Source: an uncultured Selenomonadaceae bacterium (GTDB lineage: Bacteria > Bacillota > Negativicutes > Selenomonadales > Selenomonadaceae). From it: a stretch of DNA of 6,217 nucleotides. The position numbers and the translations under genes are program-made. The notes under the pieces are model-generated. The model made no database searches, was not told the origin of the DNA, and saw only the letters and a list, made by a program, of their open reading frames with translations. Below, one piece after another: positions 1-5,641 of the stretch (its first letter is position 1; every line of letters starts with the position of its first letter). The stretch covers positions 1-6,217 of the forward strand of contig CAJOPK010000237.1 of NCBI GenBank assembly GCA_905236255.1, in the 5' to 3' direction.

Positions 1-641
1 CCCGCCTCGATAACCGTTCCGCCGGCGGGATTTATTATTTCCGATTTCCCGGAACGGTTTGCAAAGACGACAAAAATTTGATTTTCGATCGCCCGCGCCT
101 TTGTCAAAATTTGACGGGGAACAAGTCTTTTCAAACTCCATGCCGCCGGGATAAAGAGGATTTCAATTCCGGTCAGGGCAATTTTTCTCACAAATTCCGG
201 AAAGCGCAGATCATAACAAATTATGATTCCGCATTTTTTCCCGTCGATTTCAAAATTGACGATTTTATTTCCGGGCGAAAAAACTTTTTCTTCACCGGCA
301 AAACCGAACAGATGAACTTTGTCGTAAGTCGTCAAAATTTCGCCTTGCCGGTCAAAAATCAAACTCCGGTTAAAAAAATTTCCGGATTCTTCCGCAATAA
401 CGGAGCCGGCAATTATGTTTACCGAAAAATTTTTCGCAAGACCGGAAACAAATTCGGAAGTCTTTTCGGCGTTTTTGTCGGCAAAATTTTTTACCGGCTC
501 CGGATAATAACCGGTTGACCAAAGTTCCGGCAAAACAATCACGTCGGAATTTTTTGCCTGTTCAATCATTCGCCCGGCGGTCAAAAAATTTTCTTCGACC
601 GCGCCGATCTTCGATTTAAATTGAAGGATTGAAATTTTCAT
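1..641 (-). CDS. Nitrilase-superfamily carbon-nitrogen hydrolase (omega-amidase/YafV-like), partial, C-terminus off the left edge
   Basis: The frame is open for 213 codons from an ATG at 641 to the window edge, so the C-terminal part of a family that usually has about 260-280 residues is missing. The full catalytic triad is visible: Glu39 in VLPELWSTGYYP, Lys108 in YDKVHLFGFAGEE and Cys142 in IICYDLRFPE. A later ARAIENQIFVVFANRSG block is also typical. Family members hydrolyse C-N bonds of amides in the cytoplasm. The YDKVHLF and CYDLRFPE forms resemble the YafV/MtnU/NIT2 branch, which acts on omega-amides such as alpha-ketoglutaramate, but the substrate cannot be read from the sequence. GGAG at 651-654 lies 9 nt before the ATG. 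The gene starts 21 bp after the kdsC stop with no terminator between, so the two are probably co-transcribed. There is no signal peptide. Confidence 0.9.
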   Translation of the reverse strand, partial: MKISILQFKSKIGAVEENFLTAGRMIEQAKNSDVIVLPELWSTGYYPEPVKNFADKNAEKTSEFVSGLAKNFSVNIIAGSVIAEESGNFFNRSLIFDRQGEILTTYDKVHLFGFAGEEKVFSPGNKIVNFEIDGKKCGIIICYDLRFPEFVRKIALTGIEILFIPAAWSLKRLVPRQILTKARAIENQIFVVFANRSGKSEIINPAGGTVIEA

Positions 642-662
642 CAAAGTTATCTCCGGAAAAAT

Positions 663-1235
663 TCACTGATTTAAAGAAGTCAAATGTTTGTCCTCAATAT
701 CGGCGGTTGTATATCTTTCGATAATTTCCTTCCAAAGATTTTTGGACTTCAAAATAAATTCGATAATTTCACGAACCGCGCCTTTGCCGCCGAAACAATT
801 TGCAACATAATGAGCGCGCTCTTTTACGTCCTCGCTTGCATCGCCGACGGCGGCACGAAAACCGACCTGCACGAAAACCGGCAGATCAATCACATCGTCG
901 GCAACGTAAGCAATTTCTTCATCGTTAAATCCGGTCATTTCCTTCAATTCTTTGTAAGCGTTGCGCTTGTTCATTTGTCCCTGCATGACGATCGGAATTT
1001 TCAATTCGGCGGCGCGCCGGGAAGTACATTCGGATTTTCTTCCGGTAATTATCGCGGTTTTTATCCCGGCGGCATTTGCAAGGGCAACCCCGAAACCGTC
1101 ACGGCAATGAAAAGCCTTGAAAAGTTCGCCGTCCCCGCTCAAATAAATTCCGCCGTCCGTCAAAACTCCGTCAACGTCGAAAATTATCAATTTTATTTTT
1201 TTTGCCCGTTCAAGGGCTTCGGCATGAATTTTCAT
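663..1235 (-). CDS. kdsC: 3-deoxy-D-manno-octulosonate-8-phosphate phosphatase (KdsC), HAD superfamily
   Basis: The 190-residue product is a capless HAD phosphatase of the KdsC/YrbI type (E. coli KdsC is about 188). HAD motif I is FDVDGVLTDGG, with nucleophile Asp20 and acid/base Asp22. Motif II is IITGRKS with Thr64. Lys90 in QGQMNK is the likely motif III lysine. Motif IV is YVADDVIDLPV with Asp112 and Asp113. The family block GGKGAVREIIEFIL follows. The enzyme removes phosphate from Kdo-8-phosphate to give Kdo, the inner-core sugar of LPS, in the cytoplasm. A basic and acidic tail of about 20 residues follows the conserved block. The ATG at 1235 is supported by a strong Shine-Dalgarno, GGAGGT (1242-1247), with a 6-nt spacer. 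Nonulosonate-9-phosphate phosphatases share this fold and are the main alternative. No other Kdo gene is visible in the window. Confidence 0.88.
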   Translation of the reverse strand: MKIHAEALERAKKIKLIIFDVDGVLTDGGIYLSGDGELFKAFHCRDGFGVALANAAGIKTAIITGRKSECTSRRAAELKIPIVMQGQMNKRNAYKELKEMTGFNDEEIAYVADDVIDLPVFVQVGFRAAVGDASEDVKERAHYVANCFGGKGAVREIIEFILKSKNLWKEIIERYTTADIEDKHLTSLNQ

Positions 1236-1291
1236 GATTTTACCTCCGTACTTTTCTTTGATTTTCTTGTTTTATCCGCCGTTTTTTGCAA
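1232..1291 (-). CDS. Possible 19-residue basic leader peptide overlapping the kdsC start (speculative)
   Basis: A TTG at 1291 opens a 19-codon frame encoding MQKTADKTRKSKKSTEVKS. Its TGA stop overlaps the kdsC ATG as ATGA. A GGAG at 1301-1304 lies 9 nt upstream, the same arrangement seen before the nitrilase ATG. The peptide is lysine-rich and resembles no family I know. Against it, GGAG is shared with a candidate promoter -10 (GATAAT, 1296-1301); if that promoter is used, transcripts would begin near or inside this frame and lack its ribosome site. A-rich spacer DNA also gives Lys-rich frames by chance. It is listed because it would couple kdsC translation if real. Confidence 0.15.
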   Translation of the reverse strand: MQKTADKTRKSKKSTEVKS

Positions 1292-1295
1292 CTCA

Positions 1296-1324
1296 ATTAT
1301 CTCCGTTTAATTTTTGTCGGACAA
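1296..1324 (-). promoter_or_regulatory. Candidate sigma70 promoter for kdsC and the nitrilase gene
   Basis: On the minus strand, TTGTCC (1319-1324) and GATAAT (1296-1301) are separated by exactly 17 bp, matching TTGACA and TATAAT at 4 and 5 of 6 positions. Transcription would start near 1289, leaving a leader of about 55 nt before the kdsC ATG. It lies just after a candidate terminator of the upstream gene, which fits a new transcription unit. The call rests on motif and spacing only. Confidence 0.4.
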
Positions 1325-1325
1325 A
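1313..1325. promoter_or_regulatory. 13-bp perfect dyad overlapping the kdsC -35, candidate operator
   Basis: TTTGTC and GACAAA are perfect inverted 6-bp arms around a single central base. The dyad covers the whole candidate -35 hexamer of the kdsC promoter. With one central base it cannot form a useful RNA hairpin, so a DNA-binding site is the more natural reading. No regulator can be named. Confidence 0.25.
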
Positions 1326-1337
1326 GAATGACGCTCC

Positions 1338-1366
1338 AAAAAAATTTTTCACTTCAAATGTGAAAA
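1338..1366 (-). terminator. Weak intrinsic terminator after the 129-residue membrane protein gene
   Basis: On the minus strand, TTTTCAC (1360-1366) pairs perfectly with GTGAAAA (1346-1352) around a 7-nt loop, and a run of seven T follows at 1338-1344. The arm lies inside the last codons and the loop spans the TGA stop. The stem has only two G-C pairs, so it would be inefficient and some read-through into kdsC is likely. Confidence 0.4.
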
Positions 1367-1743
1367 TGATTCATCATCTTCATTGTCAAAGATTTTGCCG
1401 GATCGTCTTTGTGTTTCAGCAAATATTCAAGCGTGGTCACGTTAAAAAATGAAGTTATCGGAATATATCGGTTGTATTTCCTGAAATCGCCGTATTCCTT
1501 CAGCTTTTTGTGAAGTTTTGCAATATCGTCTTTGTCGGCGTTGTATTTTCTTACAATGCGTCCGAGTAAAATTTCCGCGCTTATAAAATCAAAAATTTCG
1601 TCGATAAGTTTCGGATCGTTTGTATTCTTTTCATATTTTGCGATAAGTTCGACGGATTTTCCGGACATTTTCATCGACCGCCTTATTCCGAAAACAAAAA
1701 ACACAAGCAGGACAATCAAAAACAAAAACAACACACCTTGCAA
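1354..1743 (-). CDS. Small single-pass membrane protein of unknown function, second gene of the uvrA unit
   Basis: The 129-residue product matches no family I recognise. Residues 4-19 (VLFLFLIVLLVFFVFG) form one hydrophobic segment with no charge before it and IRRSMKMSGK just after it. By the positive-inside rule the rest should be cytoplasmic. That part is charged, lysine-rich and probably helical (a KYEKNTNDPKLIDEIFDFI stretch near residues 36-54). It carries only a few prolines, no cysteine cluster and no recognisable catalytic motif, and ends in MNHFHI. The start is a TTG at 1743 preceded by AGAGGTGA with a 7-nt spacer; the first in-frame ATG comes only after the membrane segment. It begins 22 bp after the uvrA stop with no terminator between, so co-transcription with uvrA is likely. 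That alone does not show a repair role. The reading frame is convincing but the function is unknown. Confidence 0.72.
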   Translation of the reverse strand: MQGVLFLFLIVLLVFFVFGIRRSMKMSGKSVELIAKYEKNTNDPKLIDEIFDFISAEILLGRIVRKYNADKDDIAKLHKKLKEYGDFRKYNRYIPITSFFNVTTLEYLLKHKDDPAKSLTMKMMNHFHI

Positions 1744-1750
1744 AACAAAT

Positions 1751-1758
1751 TCACCTCT
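1751..1758 (-). promoter_or_regulatory. Ribosome binding site fixing a TTG start for the 129-residue membrane protein
   Basis: AGAGGTGA on the minus strand lies in the 22-bp gap after uvrA, 7 nt before the TTG at 1743. The in-frame GTG at 1734 would be about 16 nt away, too far, and the first in-frame ATG would remove the membrane segment. Confidence 0.6.
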
Positions 1759-1765
1759 TTCCGAA

Positions 1766-4273
1766 TCACTTCAAAATTTCTTTCAAATAAATTCCGGTAT
1801 AAGAATTTTTGATTTCGGCAACTTCTTCCGGCGTACCCGTCGCAACAATTTCTCCGCCCTTGTCGCCGCCGTCCGGTCCCAAGTCGATAATATAATCGGC
1901 GCATTTTATAACGTCAAGGTTGTGTTCGATAATTACGACCGTGTCCCCGCGATTTACCAATCTTTGAACAACGTCGATAAATTTTTTTACGTCGTCAAAA
2001 TGGAGTCCGGTGGTCGGTTCGTCCATAATATAAAGATTGGAAAGTCTGCCCTGCGGTCGTGCAAGCTCGGTGGCAAGTTTTACGCGCTGAGCCTCACCGC
2101 CGCTCATTGTGTTTGCCGGTTGACCGAGTTCGATATATCCCAAACCGACATCATGAAGGACTTGCAACATTCGCGAAATTGACGGAACATTTTCAAAGAG
2201 TTCGAGTGCCTCATCGACCGGCATTGACAAAACATCGGCAATACTTTTGTCTTTATATTTTACTTCCAGAGTTTCGGAATTGTACCGCGCTCCTTTACAG
2301 ACATCGCAGGTAACGTAAACGTCCGGCAAAAAATTCATGGGAATTTTTAAAATCCCGTTGCCGTGACAATTTTCACAGCGTCCGCCCGGCAAATTAAAAC
2401 TGAATCTTCCGGGTTGCCAGCCGCGCATTTTTGCGCCGGGAGTTTCGCCGTAAAGTTTCCGGATCTTGTCAAAAATTTTCGTGTAAGTGACGGTATTCGA
2501 GCGGGGACTTCTGCCGATCGGATCCTGATCTATCTTGATTATTTTGTCAATTCCGCACCCTTTCAACAGTTCCTTTTGTCCTTCGACGTGCGGATAAAAA
2601 ACTTCTTCAATCAAGGTCGATTTTCCGCTGCCGGAAACGCCGGTTACCAAAGTCAAAACTCCGACCGGAATATCGACGGAAATATTTTTCAAGTTGTTCA
2701 CGTCAACATTTTTAAGACTCAAGACCTTTGAAAATTTTCTGCGCGTCGAAGGTACCGGAATGGTTTTTCTTCCGCTCAAATAATCGCCGGTCAATGATTT
2801 TTTGTTTTCCGAAATTTCCCGGCAATTTCCGATTGCAACGATTTCCCCGCCGTGTTTGCCGGCTCCCGGCCCGACGTCAACTATAACGTCGGATTCTCTC
2901 ATGGTTTCTTCGTCATGTTCGACCACAAGCAGAGTATTTCCCAAGTCCCGCAATTTTTTTAAAGTAGCCAAAAGTTTTTTGTTGTCATGCTGATGAAGTC
3001 CGATTGAAGGCTCGTCCAAAACATACAAAACGCCGGTCAAAGCGGAACCTATTTGAGTGGCAAGGCGTATTCTTTGAGATTCGCCGCCGCTCAAACTTGC
3101 CGAACTTCTGGAAAGAGTAAGATAATCCAATCCCACGTCACACAAAAATTTCAGCCGGGCTTTTATTTCCTTCAAAATCTGCTTTGAAATTTTCTTGTCG
3201 GTGTCGTCCAATTTTGGAGCAAGTTCTTCAAAAAATTCTTTGCACCGGTAAATTTCCATATCGCAGACTTCCGAAATATTTTTGTCGCCGACTTTGACGG
3301 AAAGAGCAACCGGATTTAATCTTTTTCCCTTGCAAGTCGGGCAAAAGCCGAAAGAAGAACTTTCCATTTTAAATTCGTGAACGGCGTGCATCCATTGATA
3401 AATGTCGTCACCGAAATTGTAATAAAAAATCCTGCCGAGTCCGTCGCAATCCGGGCAGGCACCTTTGGGGCTGTTAAATGAAAAAAGTTGCGGCGAAATT
3501 TCCGGCAGACTTATTCCGCAATCCGGGCAGGCATTGTGTTCGCTGAAAATCGTAACTTTTTCGTCCTCTTGAATGTGAACGATGCCCTTTCCGAATTTCA
3601 AGGCGGTTTCAAGAGAATCGGAAAGCCTTGAACGTATTCCGTCGCGAATTATCAGCCTGTCCACAACAACTTCAATATCGTGCTTTTGGGTTTTGGCAAG
3701 TTTTATGTTTTCCGAAAGATCGCGAATTTCTCCGTCAACCAAAACGCGAACAAATCCGGCATTTTTCAATTCTTCAAAAGTTTCGACGTGAGTGCCCTTT
3801 TTTTGAGAAACTATCGGCGCAAGCAAAATAAATTTCGTCCCCTCCGGCATTTCCAAAATGCGACTTATCATTTGATCCACACTTTGCCTTTGAACGGGTT
3901 TGCCGCATTTCGGGCAGTGAGGTTTTCCTATTCTTGCGAAGAGCAGACGCAAATAATCATAAATTTCCGTGACCGTGCCGACGGTGGAGCGGGGATTGTT
4001 GTTTGTGGTTTTCTGATTTATGGCAACGGCGGGACTCAATCCGTCGATTTGATCCACGTCCGGCTTGTCCGGAAGCCCCAAAAATTGCCGCGCATAACTT
4101 GAAAGAGATTCCATATATCTGCGCTGACCTTCGGCATAAATCGTATCGAATGCGAGAGAAGATTTTCCGCTGCCGGAAACTCCGGTGATTACGACAAATT
4201 TATTGCGGGGAATTTCAAGACTTATGTTTTTTAAATTGTGAACGCGTGCTCCCCGAACTTTTATAAAATCCAA
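1766..4273 (-). CDS. uvrA: Excinuclease ABC subunit A (UvrA), class I, with insertion domain nearly absent
   Basis: UvrA is the dimeric ABC ATPase that finds bulky DNA lesions and loads UvrB in nucleotide excision repair. The first ATPase has Walker A GVSGSGKSS (31-39), signature LSGGE (394-398) and Walker B VLDEP (Asp420, Glu421). The second has Walker A GVSGSGKST (545-553), signature MSGGE (723-727) and Walker B IMDEP (Asp751, Glu752). Zinc ligands are Cys249/252/273/276 and Cys633/636/656/659, plus CPKC (120-123) and CPTC (311-314). The UvrB-binding region (about 125-245) is present, so this is not a class II UvrA. The product has 835 residues, against about 940-957 usually. Most of the loss lies between Gly280 and Cys311, where only 30 residues replace the roughly 120-residue insertion domain; the stretch after Walker A 2 is about ten residues short. 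The TTG at 4273 is preferred to the ATG at 4342: it has GGAGGG 7 nt upstream, gives the usual MDFIKVRGARVHNLKNI beginning, and the ATG lies upstream of the promoter. uvrB is not adjacent. Confidence 0.96.
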   Translation of the reverse strand: MDFIKVRGARVHNLKNISLEIPRNKFVVITGVSGSGKSSLAFDTIYAEGQRRYMESLSSYARQFLGLPDKPDVDQIDGLSPAVAINQKTTNNNPRSTVGTVTEIYDYLRLLFARIGKPHCPKCGKPVQRQSVDQMISRILEMPEGTKFILLAPIVSQKKGTHVETFEELKNAGFVRVLVDGEIRDLSENIKLAKTQKHDIEVVVDRLIIRDGIRSRLSDSLETALKFGKGIVHIQEDEKVTIFSEHNACPDCGISLPEISPQLFSFNSPKGACPDCDGLGRIFYYNFGDDIYQWMHAVHEFKMESSSFGFCPTCKGKRLNPVALSVKVGDKNISEVCDMEIYRCKEFFEELAPKLDDTDKKISKQILKEIKARLKFLCDVGLDYLTLSRSSASLSGGESQRIRLATQIGSALTGVLYVLDEPSIGLHQHDNKKLLATLKKLRDLGNTLLVVEHDEETMRESDVIVDVGPGAGKHGGEIVAIGNCREISENKKSLTGDYLSGRKTIPVPSTRRKFSKVLSLKNVDVNNLKNISVDIPVGVLTLVTGVSGSGKSTLIEEVFYPHVEGQKELLKGCGIDKIIKIDQDPIGRSPRSNTVTYTKIFDKIRKLYGETPGAKMRGWQPGRFSFNLPGGRCENCHGNGILKIPMNFLPDVYVTCDVCKGARYNSETLEVKYKDKSIADVLSMPVDEALELFENVPSISRMLQVLHDVGLGYIELGQPANTMSGGEAQRVKLATELARPQGRLSNLYIMDEPTTGLHFDDVKKFIDVVQRLVNRGDTVVIIEHNLDVIKCADYIIDLGPDGGDKGGEIVATGTPEEVAEIKNSYTGIYLKEILK
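3344..3433 (-). other. Remnant of the UvrA insertion domain (residues 281-310)
   Basis: These 30 codons join the conserved zinc-module end CPDCDGLG to CPTCKGKRL. In E. coli and B. subtilis UvrA the same interval holds about 120 residues, the flexible insertion domain that faces DNA in known structures. Here the segment is aromatic (RIFYYNFGDD, then IYQWMHAVHEF) and I see no match to the family sequence. Both flanks are intact and the frame is unbroken, so this is a clean in-frame replacement or shortening. Confidence 0.75.
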
Positions 4274-4280
4274 AATTTTT

Positions 4281-4286
4281 CCCTCC
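4281..4286 (-). promoter_or_regulatory. Ribosome binding site fixing the TTG start of uvrA
   Basis: GGAGGG on the minus strand lies 7 nt before the TTG at 4273. It is the only strong Shine-Dalgarno near the uvrA 5' end, and it sits downstream of the candidate -10, as expected for a short leader. Confidence 0.7.
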
Positions 4287-4310
4287 AAAATTATCCCTGT
4301 CACTCCGGGA

Positions 4311-4339
4311 ATTATAACCCGGTTTGTCAATAATTTTAA
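4311..4339 (-). promoter_or_regulatory. Candidate sigma70 promoter for uvrA
   Basis: On the minus strand a perfect TATAAT (4311-4316) lies 17 bp from TTAAAA (4334-4339), a 4-of-6 match to the -35 consensus. Transcription would start near 4304, giving a leader of about 30 nt that holds the GGAGGG site. A perfect TTGACA at 4325-4330 lies only 8 bp from this -10 and has no -10 at proper distance, so it is probably not the -35. No GAAC/GTTC or CTG-N10-CAG type LexA box is visible in the intergenic region. Confidence 0.55.
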
Positions 4340-4347
4340 CACTTACC

Positions 4348-4368
4348 GCAAATTTGAAAGAAATTTGC
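4348..4368. promoter_or_regulatory. 21-bp perfect dyad between the divergent uvrA and tyrS promoters, candidate operator
   Basis: GCAAATTT (4348-4355) and AAATTTGC (4361-4368) are perfect 8-bp inverted arms around GAAAG. The dyad ends 6 bp before the tyrS -35 and lies 8 bp upstream of the uvrA -35, so a bound protein could touch both promoters. The same bases also make a direct repeat of AAATTTG with an 11-bp period. AAATTT is common in this AT-rich DNA, so chance is possible. Confidence 0.3.
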
Positions 4369-4374
4369 CGCCGC

Positions 4375-4403
4375 TTGAAAAAATTACCGGCATTGTTTAT
4401 AAT
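4375..4403 (+). promoter_or_regulatory. Strong sigma70 promoter for tyrS
   Basis: TTGAAA (4375-4380) and a perfect TATAAT (4398-4403) are separated by 17 bp. Transcription would start near 4410, leaving a leader of only about 22 nt, mostly the AAAGGAG ribosome site. This leaves no room for a T-box or any structured leader. Confidence 0.75.
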
Positions 4404-4432
4404 GTGAAAAAAGTTTTAAAGGAGAGAGTCTG

Positions 4433-5641
4433 TTGACGGAAAATGTTTTTGATACTTTGAAAGAACGCGGATTTTGGGCTCAATGCACCGACGAAAATGA
4501 AGTCAGAAAATTGCTCGGCGAAAAATCCGTAACATTTTATATCGGATTCGATCCCACTGCGGACAGTCTGCATGCGGGGCATTTTATCGCACTTATGGCA
4601 ATGGCGCATTTGCAGCGCGCCGGTCATCGTCCGATCTGTCTTGTCGGCGGCGGAACCGGTACGGTCGGCGATCCTTCCGGTCGTTCCGATTTGAGAAAGG
4701 TTTTGACCGACGAAATTATCGAACACAACTGCGAATGTTTTAAAAAGCAGATTTCAAAATTTATCGACTTCAGGGACGGCAAGGCTTTGATGGTAAATAA
4801 CGGCGATTGGCTCCGAAAGTTGAATTATATCGATCTTCTCCGGGAAGTCGGCGCGCATTTCACGGTAAACCGCATGCTCACCGCCGAATGTTACAAACAG
4901 CGTTGGGACAAAGGCTTGACTTTCCTTGAATTTAATTACATGGTCATGCAGGCATATGATTTTTACAAACTCAATTCGATGTACGATTGCGAAATGGAGT
5001 GCGGCGGCGATGATCAATGGTCGAATATAATTGCCGGCGTTGAACTTGTTCGCAGAAAAACCGGAAAAGCCGTTTTCGGATTGACGAACAAACTTCTGAC
5101 CAAGAGCGACGGCTCGAAAATGGGCAAGACTGCCGGCGGCGCGCTCTGGCTTGATCCGGACAAAGTCAAGCCTTACGACTTCTATCAATACTGGCGAAAT
5201 GTTGACGATGCGGACGTTAAAACTTGTCTTTCGCTTTTGACTTTTATTCCGATTGAGGAAGTCAATCGTTTGAGCAGTTTGGAAGGTTCTCAAATCAACG
5301 AAGCGAAAAAAGTTTTGGCTTACGAAGTCACGAAACTTGTTCACGGTGAAGAAGAGGCAAAAGCTGCCGAAAAATCCGCAACCGAAATTTTTGTCGGGCA
5401 ATCCGCCGAAAATATCCCGGCTGTCGAAATTGAGGACGCGGTCGGAAAGAAAATTTTGGACGTTCTCGCCGGTGCAAAAATTATCGAATCGAAAGCGGAA
5501 GGTCGCAGGCTTATTTCTCAAAACGGCTTGACTTTGAACGACGAAAAAGTTACCGATCCGGACAAAATTTTTGCGGCGGAAGATTTTCCGGCGGTCATTC
5601 GCAAGGGAAAGAAAAAATTCTTCAAATTGGTGACGAAATGA
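4433..5641 (+). CDS. tyrS: Tyrosyl-tRNA synthetase (class Ic, TyrS)
   Basis: TyrS charges tRNA-Tyr with tyrosine in the cytoplasm. The 402-residue product has the normal length and domain order. The Rossmann catalytic domain carries YIGFDPTADSLHAGH, with HAGH at 47-50 as the HIGH motif. The VGGGTGTVGDPSG loop lies at 71-83. The tyrosine and adenylate pocket includes YMVMQAYD (169-176) and GGDDQWSNI (191-199). KMGKT (229-233) stands for KMSKS. A C-terminal S4-type RNA-binding domain covers about residues 337-402 (EGRRLISQNGLTLNDEKV). The start is a TTG at 4433 with GGAG (4421-4424) 8 nt upstream; the beginning MTENVFDTLKERGF is normal for the family and no ATG lies near. The stop overlaps the next gene by ATGA, so the phosphatase is translationally coupled. 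Nothing essential is missing. Confidence 0.97.
   Translation: MTENVFDTLKERGFWAQCTDENEVRKLLGEKSVTFYIGFDPTADSLHAGHFIALMAMAHLQRAGHRPICLVGGGTGTVGDPSGRSDLRKVLTDEIIEHNCECFKKQISKFIDFRDGKALMVNNGDWLRKLNYIDLLREVGAHFTVNRMLTAECYKQRWDKGLTFLEFNYMVMQAYDFYKLNSMYDCEMECGGDDQWSNIIAGVELVRRKTGKAVFGLTNKLLTKSDGSKMGKTAGGALWLDPDKVKPYDFYQYWRNVDDADVKTCLSLLTFIPIEEVNRLSSLEGSQINEAKKVLAYEVTKLVHGEEEAKAAEKSATEIFVGQSAENIPAVEIEDAVGKKILDVLAGAKIIESKAEGRRLISQNGLTLNDEKVTDPDKIFAAEDFPAVIRKGKKKFFKLVTK

Noticed and set aside
78..518. 146-codon plus-strand frame at the left end
   Set aside because: It is antisense to the nitrilase-family gene, whose catalytic triad is visible on the minus strand.
684..1310. 208-codon plus-strand frame over kdsC
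   Set aside because: It is a shadow of kdsC; its translation has no family character and no convincing ribosome site.
1532..2182. 216-codon plus-strand frame across the membrane protein gene and the uvrA 3' end
   Set aside because: It is antisense to two supported minus-strand genes and resembles nothing known.
3344..3433. Frameshift or pseudogene in uvrA at the shortened region
   Set aside because: The frame is continuous and both flanks, including all zinc cysteines, remain in register.
4325..4330. Perfect TTGACA on the minus strand as the uvrA -35
   Set aside because: It lies only 8 bp from TATAAT, and no -10-like hexamer sits 16-18 bp downstream.
4754..5521. 255-codon minus-strand frame inside tyrS
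   Set aside because: Long open antisense frames arise here from codon bias; tyrS on the plus strand accounts for all conserved motifs.
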